Shown one piece after another: positions 26,217 through 34,399 of a DNA stretch of 64,000 nt (positions within the stretch are counted from its first letter, which is position 1; every line of letters starts with the position of its first letter). Origin of the DNA: Arsenicicoccus bolidensis DSM 15745. GTDB taxonomy: Bacteria; Actinomycetota; Actinomycetes; Actinomycetales; Dermatophilaceae. The notes beneath the pieces are model-generated. The model did no database searches. It saw nothing but the letters and a program-made list of their open reading frames with translations, and had not been told where the DNA came from. Location of the stretch: NCBI RefSeq assembly GCF_000426385.1, contig NZ_AUFG01000016.1, forward strand, positions 1 through 64,000, written 5' to 3'. Made by a program: the position numbers and the translations under genes.

Positions 26217-26465
26217 ATGGACTGGCGCGACCGCGCGGCCTGCCTTGAGGAGGACCCTGAGCTCTTCTTCCCGATCGGCAACACGGGCCCGGCAATCATG
26301 CAGATCGAGGAGGCCAAGGCCGTGTGCCGACGGTGCCCGGTCATGGACACCTGCCTCAAGTGGGCCATCGAGTCCGGTCAGGATGCCGGCGTCTGGGGCG
26401 GCATGTCCGAGGACGAGCGACGCGCTCTCAAGCGCCGCAACGCCCGGGCCCGCCGCGCGAGCTGA
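26217..26465 (+). CDS. whiB1: WhiB1-type [4Fe-4S] transcriptional regulator
   Basis: An 82-residue iron-sulfur protein that binds the primary sigma factor and responds to nitric oxide in relatives. The four cluster ligands are C9, C37, C40 and C46 (the last three as CxxCxxxxxC). The GVWGG turn is at 58-62, followed by SEDERRALKRRNARARR, the basic DNA-contacting tail. Sequence and length match WhiB1 closely. I start at MDWRDRAAC because AAGGAG is ten bases upstream; an ATG nine bases earlier is too close to that site. As in M. tuberculosis (Rv3219/Rv3220c) it faces the pdtaS gene. Confidence 0.96.
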   Translation: MDWRDRAACLEEDPELFFPIGNTGPAIMQIEEAKAVCRRCPVMDTCLKWAIESGQDAGVWGGMSEDERRALKRRNARARRAS

Positions 26466-26487
26466 CTCCCGCAGGCACATCACACCA

Positions 26488-26525
26488 ACGACGGCGTCGC
26501 CACCCCCGGGTGGCGGCGCCGTCGT
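26488..26525 (+). terminator. whiB1 terminator
   Basis: An 18-bp stem with one mismatch (26488-26505 with 26508-26525) and a two-base apex lies 22 bases after the whiB1 stop. Arms are of the form ACGACGGCG...CGCCGTCGT. It can act on both strands, since pdtaS ends 140 bases further on. Confidence 0.8.
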
Positions 26526-26561
26526 CGTGCGCCCACAACCGTGATGGGGTCCCGTGCCGCG

Positions 26562-26630
26562 TCAGCGCTCGCAGCGCGGACCTGGCACGCTCTCGAGCCC
26601 CGCACCGTGGCTGCTCAGCGCTCGCAGCGC
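26562..26630. repeat. 16-bp direct repeat between whiB1 and pdtaS
   Basis: TCAGCGCTCGCAGCGC occurs at 26562-26577 and 26615-26630. Each copy is itself partly self-complementary (GCGCT/AGCGC). The repeats sit in the convergent gap after the whiB1 terminator. No function assigned. Confidence 0.6.
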
Positions 26631-26664
26631 CGACCCGCACGCCCCCGACCCCACGCGACGGCGG

Positions 26665-28176
26665 TCAGACCAGGTCGTCGGTCGGCTTGCCCTCGGGACG
26701 CAGCTTGGCGGTGAACGTCACGGTCGTCCCGCGGGGTTCGCGGCGCTCCCAGCGGATGTGACCCCGCAGGTCCTGGACCAGGCTCGACACGATCTGGGTG
26801 CCCAGGCTGTCCCCTTGCGGCGTGAAGCCCTCCGGCAGCCCGACCCCGTCGTCGGAGACGGTCACCGTCAGCAGCTCCCCCGCGTCGTCCGACGGGTCGT
26901 TCGGGTCGGCGTCGCGGCGCGCCTCGATGACGAGCTCGCCACCGGTCGAGGCCAGGCCGTGCTCGACGGCGTTGGACACGAGCTCGGCCATCACCATCGA
27001 CAACGACGTGGCATCCTCGGCCCGCAGCCGCCCGAACGACCCGACGAGCTGCGTGCGCACGGGCTCCTCCGTGCGTGCCACCTCGACGACCGAGCTGCTG
27101 GACCGCCGGACGATGTCGTCGAAGTCCACGGTCTCGTCCAGCGCCTGGCTGAGGGTCTGGTGCACCAGCGCGATCGTGCCCACCCGCCGCACCGCCTCCT
27201 GCAGGGCCACGCGAGCGTCCTCTGACGGCATCCGACGGGCCTGGAGGCGCAGCACCGCCGCGACGGTCTGCAGGTTGTTCTTGACCCGGTGGTGGATCTC
27301 GCGGATCGTCGCGTCCTTGGTCATGAGCTCCCGCTCGCGGCGCCGCAGCTCGCTGACGTCGCGCATGATGATGACCGCGCCGACCCGCTGCTCGCGCTCG
27401 ACCAGGGGGATCGCGCGCATCGTCACGTGGCCGGCGCGGGTCTCGACCTCGGTGCTCCACGGCGCGCGCCCCGTCACGACCAGGGCGAGGGTCTCGTCGA
27501 CCGGTGCGTGGTCCCGGAGCACGCCCGTCGTGATCTCGGCGAGCGTCACCCCGATCACGGCCCCGACGTGCCCGATGCGGTGCAGGCCCGAGATGGCGTT
27601 GGGGCTGGCATAGGTGATGACGCCGTCGACGTCGAGACGCACGATGCCGTCGCCCACGCGGGGAGCCCCGCGCCGCTGCCCCGTCGGGACCTCGCTGCTG
27701 GGGAACGCGCCCGACGCGATCATCCGGCACATGGCGTCGCCGGTGGACATGTAGGTCAGCTCGAGCCGGCTCGGCACCCGCAGGTAGGCGGGATTGGTGC
27801 AGCGGCTCATCACCGCGACCGCCCGGCCGTTGTGCACGACCGGGACGGCGTCCTGCCGGATCCCGTCGTCGTCGATCCAGCCCGGGTCCTGGTCGCGAAC
27901 GGTCCGCCTGGATGCGAACGACTCGTTGAGGAGCGGTCGGCGGCTGCGCGGGGTGCGCGTCCCCACGATGTCCTCGGCAAACACCATGCGCCCGGTCGTC
28001 GGGCGCGCGTGCGCCACGACCAGCCACTCCCCCGACCGCGTCGGCACCCACAGCACCAGGTCGGCGAAGGTTAGGTCCGAGATGATCTGCCAGTCGCCCA
28101 CCAGCAGGCGGAGCCAGTTGAGGTCGACGTCGTCCAGGTCGGTCTCGGCACGCAGGATGTCGGTGAGGGTCGCCAC
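26665..28176 (-). CDS. pdtaS: PdtaS-type sensor histidine kinase
   Basis: A soluble 503-residue kinase with the architecture GAF-like (about 1-150), PAS (about 170-275), HisKA_2 dimerisation helix and HATPase (about 360-490). The phosphoacceptor region HHRVKNNLQ is at 295-303 and is the hallmark of the HWE/HisKA_2 group. The ATP-binding N box reads VMAELVSNAVEHG and the G1 region VSDDGVGLPEG. No transmembrane segment is present. In mycobacteria PdtaS phosphorylates PdtaR, an RNA-binding ANTAR antiterminator; no PdtaR gene is in this window. Convergent with whiB1, upstream of gdh on the same strand. Confidence 0.93.
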   Translation of the reverse strand: MATLTDILRAETDLDDVDLNWLRLLVGDWQIISDLTFADLVLWVPTRSGEWLVVAHARPTTGRMVFAEDIVGTRTPRSRRPLLNESFASRRTVRDQDPGWIDDDGIRQDAVPVVHNGRAVAVMSRCTNPAYLRVPSRLELTYMSTGDAMCRMIASGAFPSSEVPTGQRRGAPRVGDGIVRLDVDGVITYASPNAISGLHRIGHVGAVIGVTLAEITTGVLRDHAPVDETLALVVTGRAPWSTEVETRAGHVTMRAIPLVEREQRVGAVIIMRDVSELRRRERELMTKDATIREIHHRVKNNLQTVAAVLRLQARRMPSEDARVALQEAVRRVGTIALVHQTLSQALDETVDFDDIVRRSSSSVVEVARTEEPVRTQLVGSFGRLRAEDATSLSMVMAELVSNAVEHGLASTGGELVIEARRDADPNDPSDDAGELLTVTVSDDGVGLPEGFTPQGDSLGTQIVSSLVQDLRGHIRWERREPRGTTVTFTAKLRPEGKPTDDLV

Positions 28177-28262
28177 GTCCTCACCCTAGGTGACCGGAGG
28201 CGAGCCCCGGCGCACGACCCTTGCGAGCCGTATGCCGGGGCCCGCCGCGAGCGGGGTCGCCG

Positions 28263-31200
28263 TCAGTCCGCCGCTCCGCTGCGGATCACGCTGCGCAGCG
28301 TGCGCAGCGCCACCGAGAGCGGCGCGATCCCGGGACGCTCGATCCGCGCGATGCCGGTGAGCGACGTCTGCGCGCGACCCAGCTGGTCGGCGTGGAGCTG
28401 CTCCCACCGCTCGATCTGCTCGCCGGGGTCCTGCAGGTCCCCGGCCGATCCCAGCACCGCCATCGTGAGGGCGCCGAGGGCGGCATACAGGTCGTCCCGC
28501 ATCGAGCCGCGGGCCAGGGCGTCCCACCGGTCCTCGCGAGGGAGGGCCGAGACCCGCGTCAGCAGGCTGTCGACGCCGAAGTGCTCCGAGAGCAGGAAGT
28601 AGAGCCGGGCCACGGCGTCGCCGGGGCGCTCGGTCTCACGGGCGATCTCGACGATGTCGAGGACGGAGTAGAGGTCGAGCAGCCCGGCGGCCCGCACCGC
28701 GAGCTCCTCCGGCACGCCCTGGTCGACGAGCCGGTCGGCCTGCTCGCGCAGCCGCTCGTGCTCGCTGCCCTGGAGCAGGCCCGCCACCTGGGGCTGCACG
28801 CGCCGCACCGTGTCGGCGAACCGCTCGATCTCGGCCTCGACGTCGAGGTTGGCCGGGCGGTTCTGCAGGAACCACCGGGTGGCGCGGTCCAGCAGGCGAC
28901 GGAACTCGAGATACATCCACGTCTGCGTGTCGGTGGGGACCTTGGTGTCCAGCGCCTCGACCTGCTCGACGAAGTCCCGCAGGCCGAACACCTCGCGGGC
29001 CACGACGAAGGCCTTGGTGATCTGCTCGGGGCTGGCCGCCGTCTCCTCCACCGCGCGGAACGCGAAGGTGATGCCGCCGCGGTTGACCAGGGAGTTCACC
29101 ACCGAGTTGACGATGATCTCGCGTCGCAGCGGGTGCTGCTGCAGCTCCTCGGCATAGCGTCCCCGCACCGGCTCCGGGAAGTACTCGGCGAGCGTCCGGG
29201 TGAAGAACGGCTCGTCGGCCAGGCCGCTCGACTGCAGGTCCGCCTTGAGCGCCAGCTTGGCGTAGGCCATCAGGACGGAGGCCTCGGGCGAGGTCAGGCC
29301 GTGGCCGGCCTCGCCGCGCTCGTCCAGCTCGGCGTCCCCGGGCAGGAACTCCAGCGTGCGGTCGAGCTCGCCGCGCTCCTCCAGCCAGGCGATGAGCCGC
29401 CGGTGCGTGGGGAGCATCGCGTGCTCCTGGTAGCGCGCGTTGCCGAGCAGGACGTTCTGCTCGTAGTTGTCGCGGAGCACCTGGTAGGCGACCTCGTCGG
29501 TCATGGACGCCAGCAGCTCGTTGCGCTGCTTGAGGGTGAGGTCGCCGTCCTTCATCAGGCCGGTGAGCAGGATCTTGATGTTGACCTCGTGGTCCGAGGT
29601 GTCCACGCCCGCCGAGTTGTCGACCGCGTCGGTGTTGACGTGGATGCCGGCCTTGGCGGCCTCGATGCGGCCGAGCTGGGTCGCGCCGAGGTTGCCGCCC
29701 TCGCCGACGACCCGGCAGCGCAGGTCGCGGCCGTCGACGCGGATCGCGTCGTTGGCGCGGTCACCGACCTGGGCGTGCACCTCGGTCGACGCCTTGATGT
29801 AGGTGCCGATGCCGCCGTTCCACACGAGGTCGACCGGCGCCTGCAGGATCGCCCGCATCAGCTCGGCCGGGGTCATCGACGCGGGCGCGTCGGCGATCCC
29901 GAGCGCCTCGGCCAGCTGCGGCGAGACCGGCACGGACTTGGCGGACCGGGGGAAGATGCCGCCGCCCTCGCTGATCAGCGAGGCGTCGTAGTCCGCCCAC
30001 GAGGATCGCGGCAGGTCGAACAGGCGCCGGCGCTCGGCATACGAGCTGTCGGCCACCGGCGAGGGGTCCACGAAGATGTGCCGGTGGTCGAAGGCCGCGA
30101 CCAGGCGGATGTGCTCCGACAGGAGCATGCCGTTGCCGAAGACGTCGCCGCTCATGTCGCCGACGCCGACGACCGTGAAGTCCTCGGTCTGGGTGTCCAG
30201 GCCGAGCTCGCGGAAGTGGCGCTTGACCGACTCCCAGGCACCGCGGGCGGTGATGCCCATGCCCTTGTGGTCGTAGCCCGCCGAGCCGCCCGAGGCGAAC
30301 GCGTCGTCCAGCCAGAAGCCGTAGGACTGGGCCACGCCGTTGGCGGTGTCGCTGAAGCTCGCCGTGCCCTTGTCCGCCGCGACCACGAGGTAGGGGTCGT
30401 CGGGGTCGTGCCGGACGACGTCGCGCGGCGGCACGATCTCCTGACCCACCCGGTTGTCGGTGAGGTCCAGCAGCCCGGAGATGAACAGCTTGTATGCCGC
30501 GATCCCCTCGGCCAGCCAGGCGTCACGATCGGCCGCCGGGTCGGGCAGCTGCTTGGCGAAGAAGCCGCCCTTGGACCCGGTGGGGACGATGACGGCGTTC
30601 TTGACCATCTGCGCCTTGACCAGCCCGAGGACCTCGGTGCGGAAGTCCTCGCGCCGGTCGCTCCAGCGCAGGCCACCGCGCGCGACGTTGCCGAACCTCA
30701 GGTGGACGCCCTCCACGCGGGGGCTGTAGACCCAGACCTCGAACTTCGGCTTCGGGGCCGGGAGGCCGGGGACGGCGTGGGGGTCGAGCTTCATCGACAG
30801 GTAGGTCTTGGGCGTGCCGTCGTCCTGGTGCTGGTAGAAGTTCGTGCGCAGCACGCCCTGGATCGTGCCGAGGAAGGACCGCAGGATCCGGTCGGCGTCC
30901 AGCGACGCGACCTCCTCGAGCGCGTCGGTGATGCGGTCGGCCACGGCCTGCTCGGCGCCGTGCCGCTCCTGGATCCCTCGCTCGTCGTCGGCGTAGGTGC
31001 CGACGGCGAAGCGCGTCTCGAACAGCTCGACGAGCATGCGGCTGATCTCGGGGTTGCCGGTGAGGACGGACTCGATGTAGCCCGCCGTGAAGGTGGTGCC
31101 GGCCTGGCGGAGGTACTTGGCGATCGAGCGCAGGATCACGACCTGGCGGGACGTGAGGCCGGCGCGCAGCACCAGCGCGTTGAGCGAGTCCGACTCGATC

Positions 31201-33137
31201 TCGCCGGACCAGGCCTGGGCAAAGACCTCCTGGACGTGCTGACGCACGTCACCGCCGTGGTCCTCCCACACGCCGGCGGAGTCGGCCTTGAGCCCGAAGT
31301 CGTAGACGAAGGCGGGCGCACGACCGGCGCGGTCCACGGTGTAGGGCCGCTCGTCGGTGACCTCGACCCCGAGGTGGGTGAAGATCGGCAGCAGTCGCGA
31401 CAGCGAGAGCTCCTGCTCGGTGTAAACCTTCATCCGGCGCTCGTCGCCCGGCGCCCCGAGGGAGTGGTAGAGGTTGAGGCCCAGGCCGTCGCCGGGCACG
31501 GAGTCCAGGTGGTCCAGGTCGACGACGGCGACGCGGGCGGAGAACTCCTCCTTGTAGGACTCGGAGAAGGCCTGGCCATAGGACTTCAGGATCCGGGCCG
31601 CGTCCTCCTCGCCGTGCTCCTGGGTGACGGCCTCGGCGAGGTCGTCGCCCCAGGCCCGGGTGATCTCCATCATCTTGCGCTCCAAGGCTTCTCGGTCGAC
31701 GTCGGGCAGGGAGACGCCTCGCGGCACGCGCACGACGAAGTGCAGGCGGGCCAGCGTCGACTCGTTGACGCGGGTGGTGTAGTCGATCTGGTCGCTGCCG
31801 AAGGTGTCGCGCAGCAGCGCCTCGATCCGCAGGCGGGCCGTCGTGTTGTAGCGGTCGCGCGGGAGGTAGACGAGGCAGGAGGTGAAGCGGCCGTAGACGT
31901 CCTTGCGCAGGAACACCCGCAGCTGGCGGCGCACCTTGGCGTGGATGATGGACTTCGCGGTCTCGGCGAGCTCGGTCGGCTCGGACTGGAAGATCTCGTC
32001 CCGGGGGAAGGTCTGCAGCACGCTGACGAGGTCGCGGCCGTCGTGGCTCTCCGGGGCGTAGCCGGACAGGCGCAGCGCCTCGCGGACCTTGTCGCTCGCG
32101 ACGGGCACCCGCATCACCGACTCGGTGTAGGCCCCCGACGTGAACAGCCCCAGGAAGCGGCGCTCCCCCGTCACCACGCCGTCGGCGTCGAAGGTCTTGA
32201 CCCCGATGTAGTCGAGGTAGCCGGAGCGGTGCACGGTGGAGCGCGAGTTGGCCTTGGTCAGGATGAGCAGGTGCGGCTCGCGGGCCTTGTCACGCACGGC
32301 GCCGACGAGGTGCGGGACCGAGGCCTGCCGCTCGTCGTAGCGCAGGATCCCGAGCCCGGTGCCCGGCACGGCGTGCAGCGACAAGTCATCGCCGTCCTCC
32401 TGCAGGGCGTAGTCGCGGCACCCGACGAAGGTGAAGTTGTCCGCGGCGAGCCAGTCGAGCAGCCGGACCGCCTGGTCGACCTCGCCGTCGCTCACCGGAC
32501 CGGGCGGGTCCTCGCGCAAGGCGTCCGCGGTCTGACGAGCCCGGTCACGCATCTTGGACCAGTCCTCGACCGACTCGCGCACGTCCCCGAGCACCTGCTC
32601 GAGCCGCTCCTGGACCTCCCGCAGGTCGGGCGCGTCGGACTCACGGTCGATCTCCACGTGCATCCACGACTCGACGTGGATGCCGAACTCGCCCGTTGGC
32701 GCGTCCTCGGGGTCGACGTCCAGCACCTCGACGAGCTCGCCCACGGCGTCGCGCCGCACGACGAGCTGCGGGTGCACCACGTGGTGGATCGTGCGCCCCC
32801 CGGCCATGATCGCGGCGGTGACCGAGTCGACGAGGAAGGGCATGTCGTCGGTGACGGTCTGCACGACCGTGTGCCCGCAGGACCACTTGTTCTCCGCGAC
32901 CGTGGGGGTGAAGACCCTCACGCTCGCTCGCCCCGGCGCTCGGCGTCGCGCCAGCTCTCGGTGCGACAGCGCCGCGCCGAGCAGGTCCTCGGGCGCGCGC
33001 GCCCGCAGGTCCTCGTCGACGGTGTGTCGGTAGTAGCGGGGCAGGAGCTGGGCGGTTGTGCCGTCCCGGGAGCGACCTGCCACCTCCGCGGCTGCGGTCA
33101 GCAGCTCCGTGCGGGTCTGGTCGAAGGATGCAGACAT
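28263..33137 (-). CDS. gdh: NAD-specific glutamate dehydrogenase, large L_180 class
   Basis: Oxidatively deaminates glutamate to 2-oxoglutarate and ammonium with NAD+. At 1624 residues it matches the very large class exemplified by mycobacterial Gdh. The N-terminal half (to about 700) carries regulatory ACT-like regions, and the catalytic dehydrogenase core follows. Recognisable blocks are LRFGNVARGGLRWSDRREDF, VPTGSKGGFFAK and the nucleotide-binding part around GDMSGDVFGNGML. The ATG at 33137 (MSASFDQTR) is preferred over an in-frame ATG 18 bases upstream because homologues begin similarly. The coding sequence is intact throughout. In mycobacteria this enzyme is inhibited by unphosphorylated GarA; GarA is not in this window. 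Confidence 0.95.
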   Translation of the reverse strand: MSASFDQTRTELLTAAAEVAGRSRDGTTAQLLPRYYRHTVDEDLRARAPEDLLGAALSHRELARRRAPGRASVRVFTPTVAENKWSCGHTVVQTVTDDMPFLVDSVTAAIMAGGRTIHHVVHPQLVVRRDAVGELVEVLDVDPEDAPTGEFGIHVESWMHVEIDRESDAPDLREVQERLEQVLGDVRESVEDWSKMRDRARQTADALREDPPGPVSDGEVDQAVRLLDWLAADNFTFVGCRDYALQEDGDDLSLHAVPGTGLGILRYDERQASVPHLVGAVRDKAREPHLLILTKANSRSTVHRSGYLDYIGVKTFDADGVVTGERRFLGLFTSGAYTESVMRVPVASDKVREALRLSGYAPESHDGRDLVSVLQTFPRDEIFQSEPTELAETAKSIIHAKVRRQLRVFLRKDVYGRFTSCLVYLPRDRYNTTARLRIEALLRDTFGSDQIDYTTRVNESTLARLHFVVRVPRGVSLPDVDREALERKMMEITRAWGDDLAEAVTQEHGEEDAARILKSYGQAFSESYKEEFSARVAVVDLDHLDSVPGDGLGLNLYHSLGAPGDERRMKVYTEQELSLSRLLPIFTHLGVEVTDERPYTVDRAGRAPAFVYDFGLKADSAGVWEDHGGDVRQHVQEVFAQAWSGEIESDSLNALVLRAGLTSRQVVILRSIAKYLRQAGTTFTAGYIESVLTGNPEISRMLVELFETRFAVGTYADDERGIQERHGAEQAVADRITDALEEVASLDADRILRSFLGTIQGVLRTNFYQHQDDGTPKTYLSMKLDPHAVPGLPAPKPKFEVWVYSPRVEGVHLRFGNVARGGLRWSDRREDFRTEVLGLVKAQMVKNAVIVPTGSKGGFFAKQLPDPAADRDAWLAEGIAAYKLFISGLLDLTDNRVGQEIVPPRDVVRHDPDDPYLVVAADKGTASFSDTANGVAQSYGFWLDDAFASGGSAGYDHKGMGITARGAWESVKRHFRELGLDTQTEDFTVVGVGDMSGDVFGNGMLLSEHIRLVAAFDHRHIFVDPSPVADSSYAERRRLFDLPRSSWADYDASLISEGGGIFPRSAKSVPVSPQLAEALGIADAPASMTPAELMRAILQAPVDLVWNGGIGTYIKASTEVHAQVGDRANDAIRVDGRDLRCRVVGEGGNLGATQLGRIEAAKAGIHVNTDAVDNSAGVDTSDHEVNIKILLTGLMKDGDLTLKQRNELLASMTDEVAYQVLRDNYEQNVLLGNARYQEHAMLPTHRRLIAWLEERGELDRTLEFLPGDAELDERGEAGHGLTSPEASVLMAYAKLALKADLQSSGLADEPFFTRTLAEYFPEPVRGRYAEELQQHPLRREIIVNSVVNSLVNRGGITFAFRAVEETAASPEQITKAFVVAREVFGLRDFVEQVEALDTKVPTDTQTWMYLEFRRLLDRATRWFLQNRPANLDVEAEIERFADTVRRVQPQVAGLLQGSEHERLREQADRLVDQGVPEELAVRAAGLLDLYSVLDIVEIARETERPGDAVARLYFLLSEHFGVDSLLTRVSALPREDRWDALARGSMRDDLYAALGALTMAVLGSAGDLQDPGEQIERWEQLHADQLGRAQTSLTGIARIERPGIAPLSVALRTLRSVIRSGAAD

Positions 33138-33391
33138 GGCCTGTGGGTACCTCATCGATCTCGACGTCGTGCACGACGGTGTGCACCACCCCGAGACTAG
33201 CCTCCCGACGCCGTGCCGCGCAGGCGACCCCTGCGCCTCGCCCGGCTCCGCACCCGCAGGATGTGGACCAGGGTGGCGGGCGGGCCACCTATCCTCCGGT
33301 CGGTCCGGCCCTGGACCCTCATCCTTGCGATCGCGTCAGGGGCCTGTGGACACCGCCGTCAGGCCTCCCGGGGCCCGCTAGAGTCGTGCGC

Positions 33392-33601
33392 GTGCCCGCC
33401 CCCACCGCGACCTCCTCCCCCGGCGCCGGGGACGCCTGGCGTCACCTCGCGCAGGTGCTGGACGACGCGGTCGAGGACCTGACCTGGTCGGCACCCGAGC
33501 CGGCGCCGGAGCTGCAGGAGGCCCTGTCGGACACGCTCGTGCGGCTCGCCTCCCGCCTGGCGACCCTGCAGGACCGCTCGACCGAGCTGGTCGGGTCATG
33601 A
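33392..33601 (+). CDS. Small helical hypothetical protein
   Basis: About 69 residues, starting at GTG 33392 or the GTG six bases earlier. After a Pro/Ala/Ser N terminus it is almost entirely predicted helix (DAWRHLAQVLDDAVEDLTW and ALSDTLVRLASRLATLQDR). No signal peptide, Cys or metal motif. Its TGA overlaps the ATG of the next gene by four bases, which supports that it is a real gene. I do not recognise a family. Confidence 0.5.
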   Translation: MPAPTATSSPGAGDAWRHLAQVLDDAVEDLTWSAPEPAPELQEALSDTLVRLASRLATLQDRSTELVGS

Positions 33602-33936
33602 GCCCGTATGCCGCGCCCGCCGGCGACCCGGCGTCCTGCTCGGCGCTGGCCGCCGCCCTGCGCCGCCACCACGGCCGGGTCGCCGACGCGCTGGCCGTTG
33701 CGCGCGAGCCTGGCGGGTCATCCACGACGGACGAGGAGCGTGGCCTGCTGGAGGCGATGGACCGGCTCGCCTCAGGTCTGCAGGCGCACGCCACGCACCT
33801 GTCCGACCTGCAGTCCCACCCACCGGCGGGGGACGACGAGCGCGTGCTCGCCACCGCACGGCACCGCGCCGAGGTCGTCCGGATGCGGCGCGTGCTGGCC
33901 GCCGTCGACGCGCGCCTGCACGACCTGCCGGCCTAG
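33598..33936 (+). CDS. Small helical hypothetical protein, coupled to the preceding gene
   Basis: A 112-residue, probably all-helical protein with three helices: about 14-38 (SALAAALRRHHGRVADALAV), 45-70 and 80-108. Rich in Ala, Arg, His and Leu with no membrane segment. The helix lengths recall small WXG-like or four-helix partners, but no W-x-G motif is present. It ends 15 bases before the convergent DUF6912-like gene; a short GAGCGA/TCGCTC hairpin fills the gap. Function unknown. Confidence 0.55.
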   Translation: MSPYAAPAGDPASCSALAAALRRHHGRVADALAVAREPGGSSTTDEERGLLEAMDRLASGLQAHATHLSDLQSHPPAGDDERVLATARHRAEVVRMRRVLAAVDARLHDLPA

Positions 33937-33951
33937 CCGAGCGAGCGTCGC

Positions 33952-34368
33952 TCAGCGGCCCTCGGCCAGGGAGATCACCTGCTCGAGCTCCGTGACGTCG
34001 TGCCACAGCAGGTCGGCGTCCTGGTGCTCGGTCGTCTCGTCGACGTGGAAGGACACCAGCCGCTCGCGCGGCAGCGGGCCGTCGAGCGTCACCTCGGCGT
34101 AGCCGTCGGCGACGTCGTGCACCGCAGCCTCGGGCAGGTCCGCCGCGGCCACGACGCGTCGCGACGAGCCGGCGCGCTCCGAGGCGGCGGCCGCGCACTC
34201 CAGCAGGGCGTCATACTCCTGCTCCTCCTCGTCGACCTCGGCGAGCTCGCGGCGGACGGCTGCCGTCACGGCCCGCGCAGGCCTCCCGTCGACCTCCACC
34301 CGGCCCTCGTCGGCGAGCTGGTGCAGGTCGGACGGATCGAGGGCGACGTAGACGCGGCGCAGGGACAT
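33952..34368 (-). CDS. DUF6912-like protein
   Basis: A 138-residue soluble protein. The N-terminal RRVYVALDPSDLHQLADEG, the middle AVTAAVRRELAEVDEEEQEYDALLECA and the later RRVVAAADLPEAAV match my memory of the actinobacterial DUF6912 family, which has no known function. Mixed alpha/beta and acidic. It lies 31 bp downstream of the acyltransferase gene on the same strand and may be co-transcribed with it. Confidence 0.65.
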   Translation of the reverse strand: MSLRRVYVALDPSDLHQLADEGRVEVDGRPARAVTAAVRRELAEVDEEEQEYDALLECAAAASERAGSSRRVVAAADLPEAAVHDVADGYAEVTLDGPLPRERLVSFHVDETTEHQDADLLWHDVTELEQVISLAEGR

Positions 34369-34399
34369 GGGGCTCCTCTGGTGGTGGCGGTCGATGCGG

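Noticed and set aside
28221-33200. Open frame of about 1659 codons on the plus strand opposite gdh
   Set aside because: High-GC third positions keep antisense frames open; the plus-strand product is His/Arg/Asp-rich low-complexity sequence with no family features, while the minus strand gives complete glutamate dehydrogenase.
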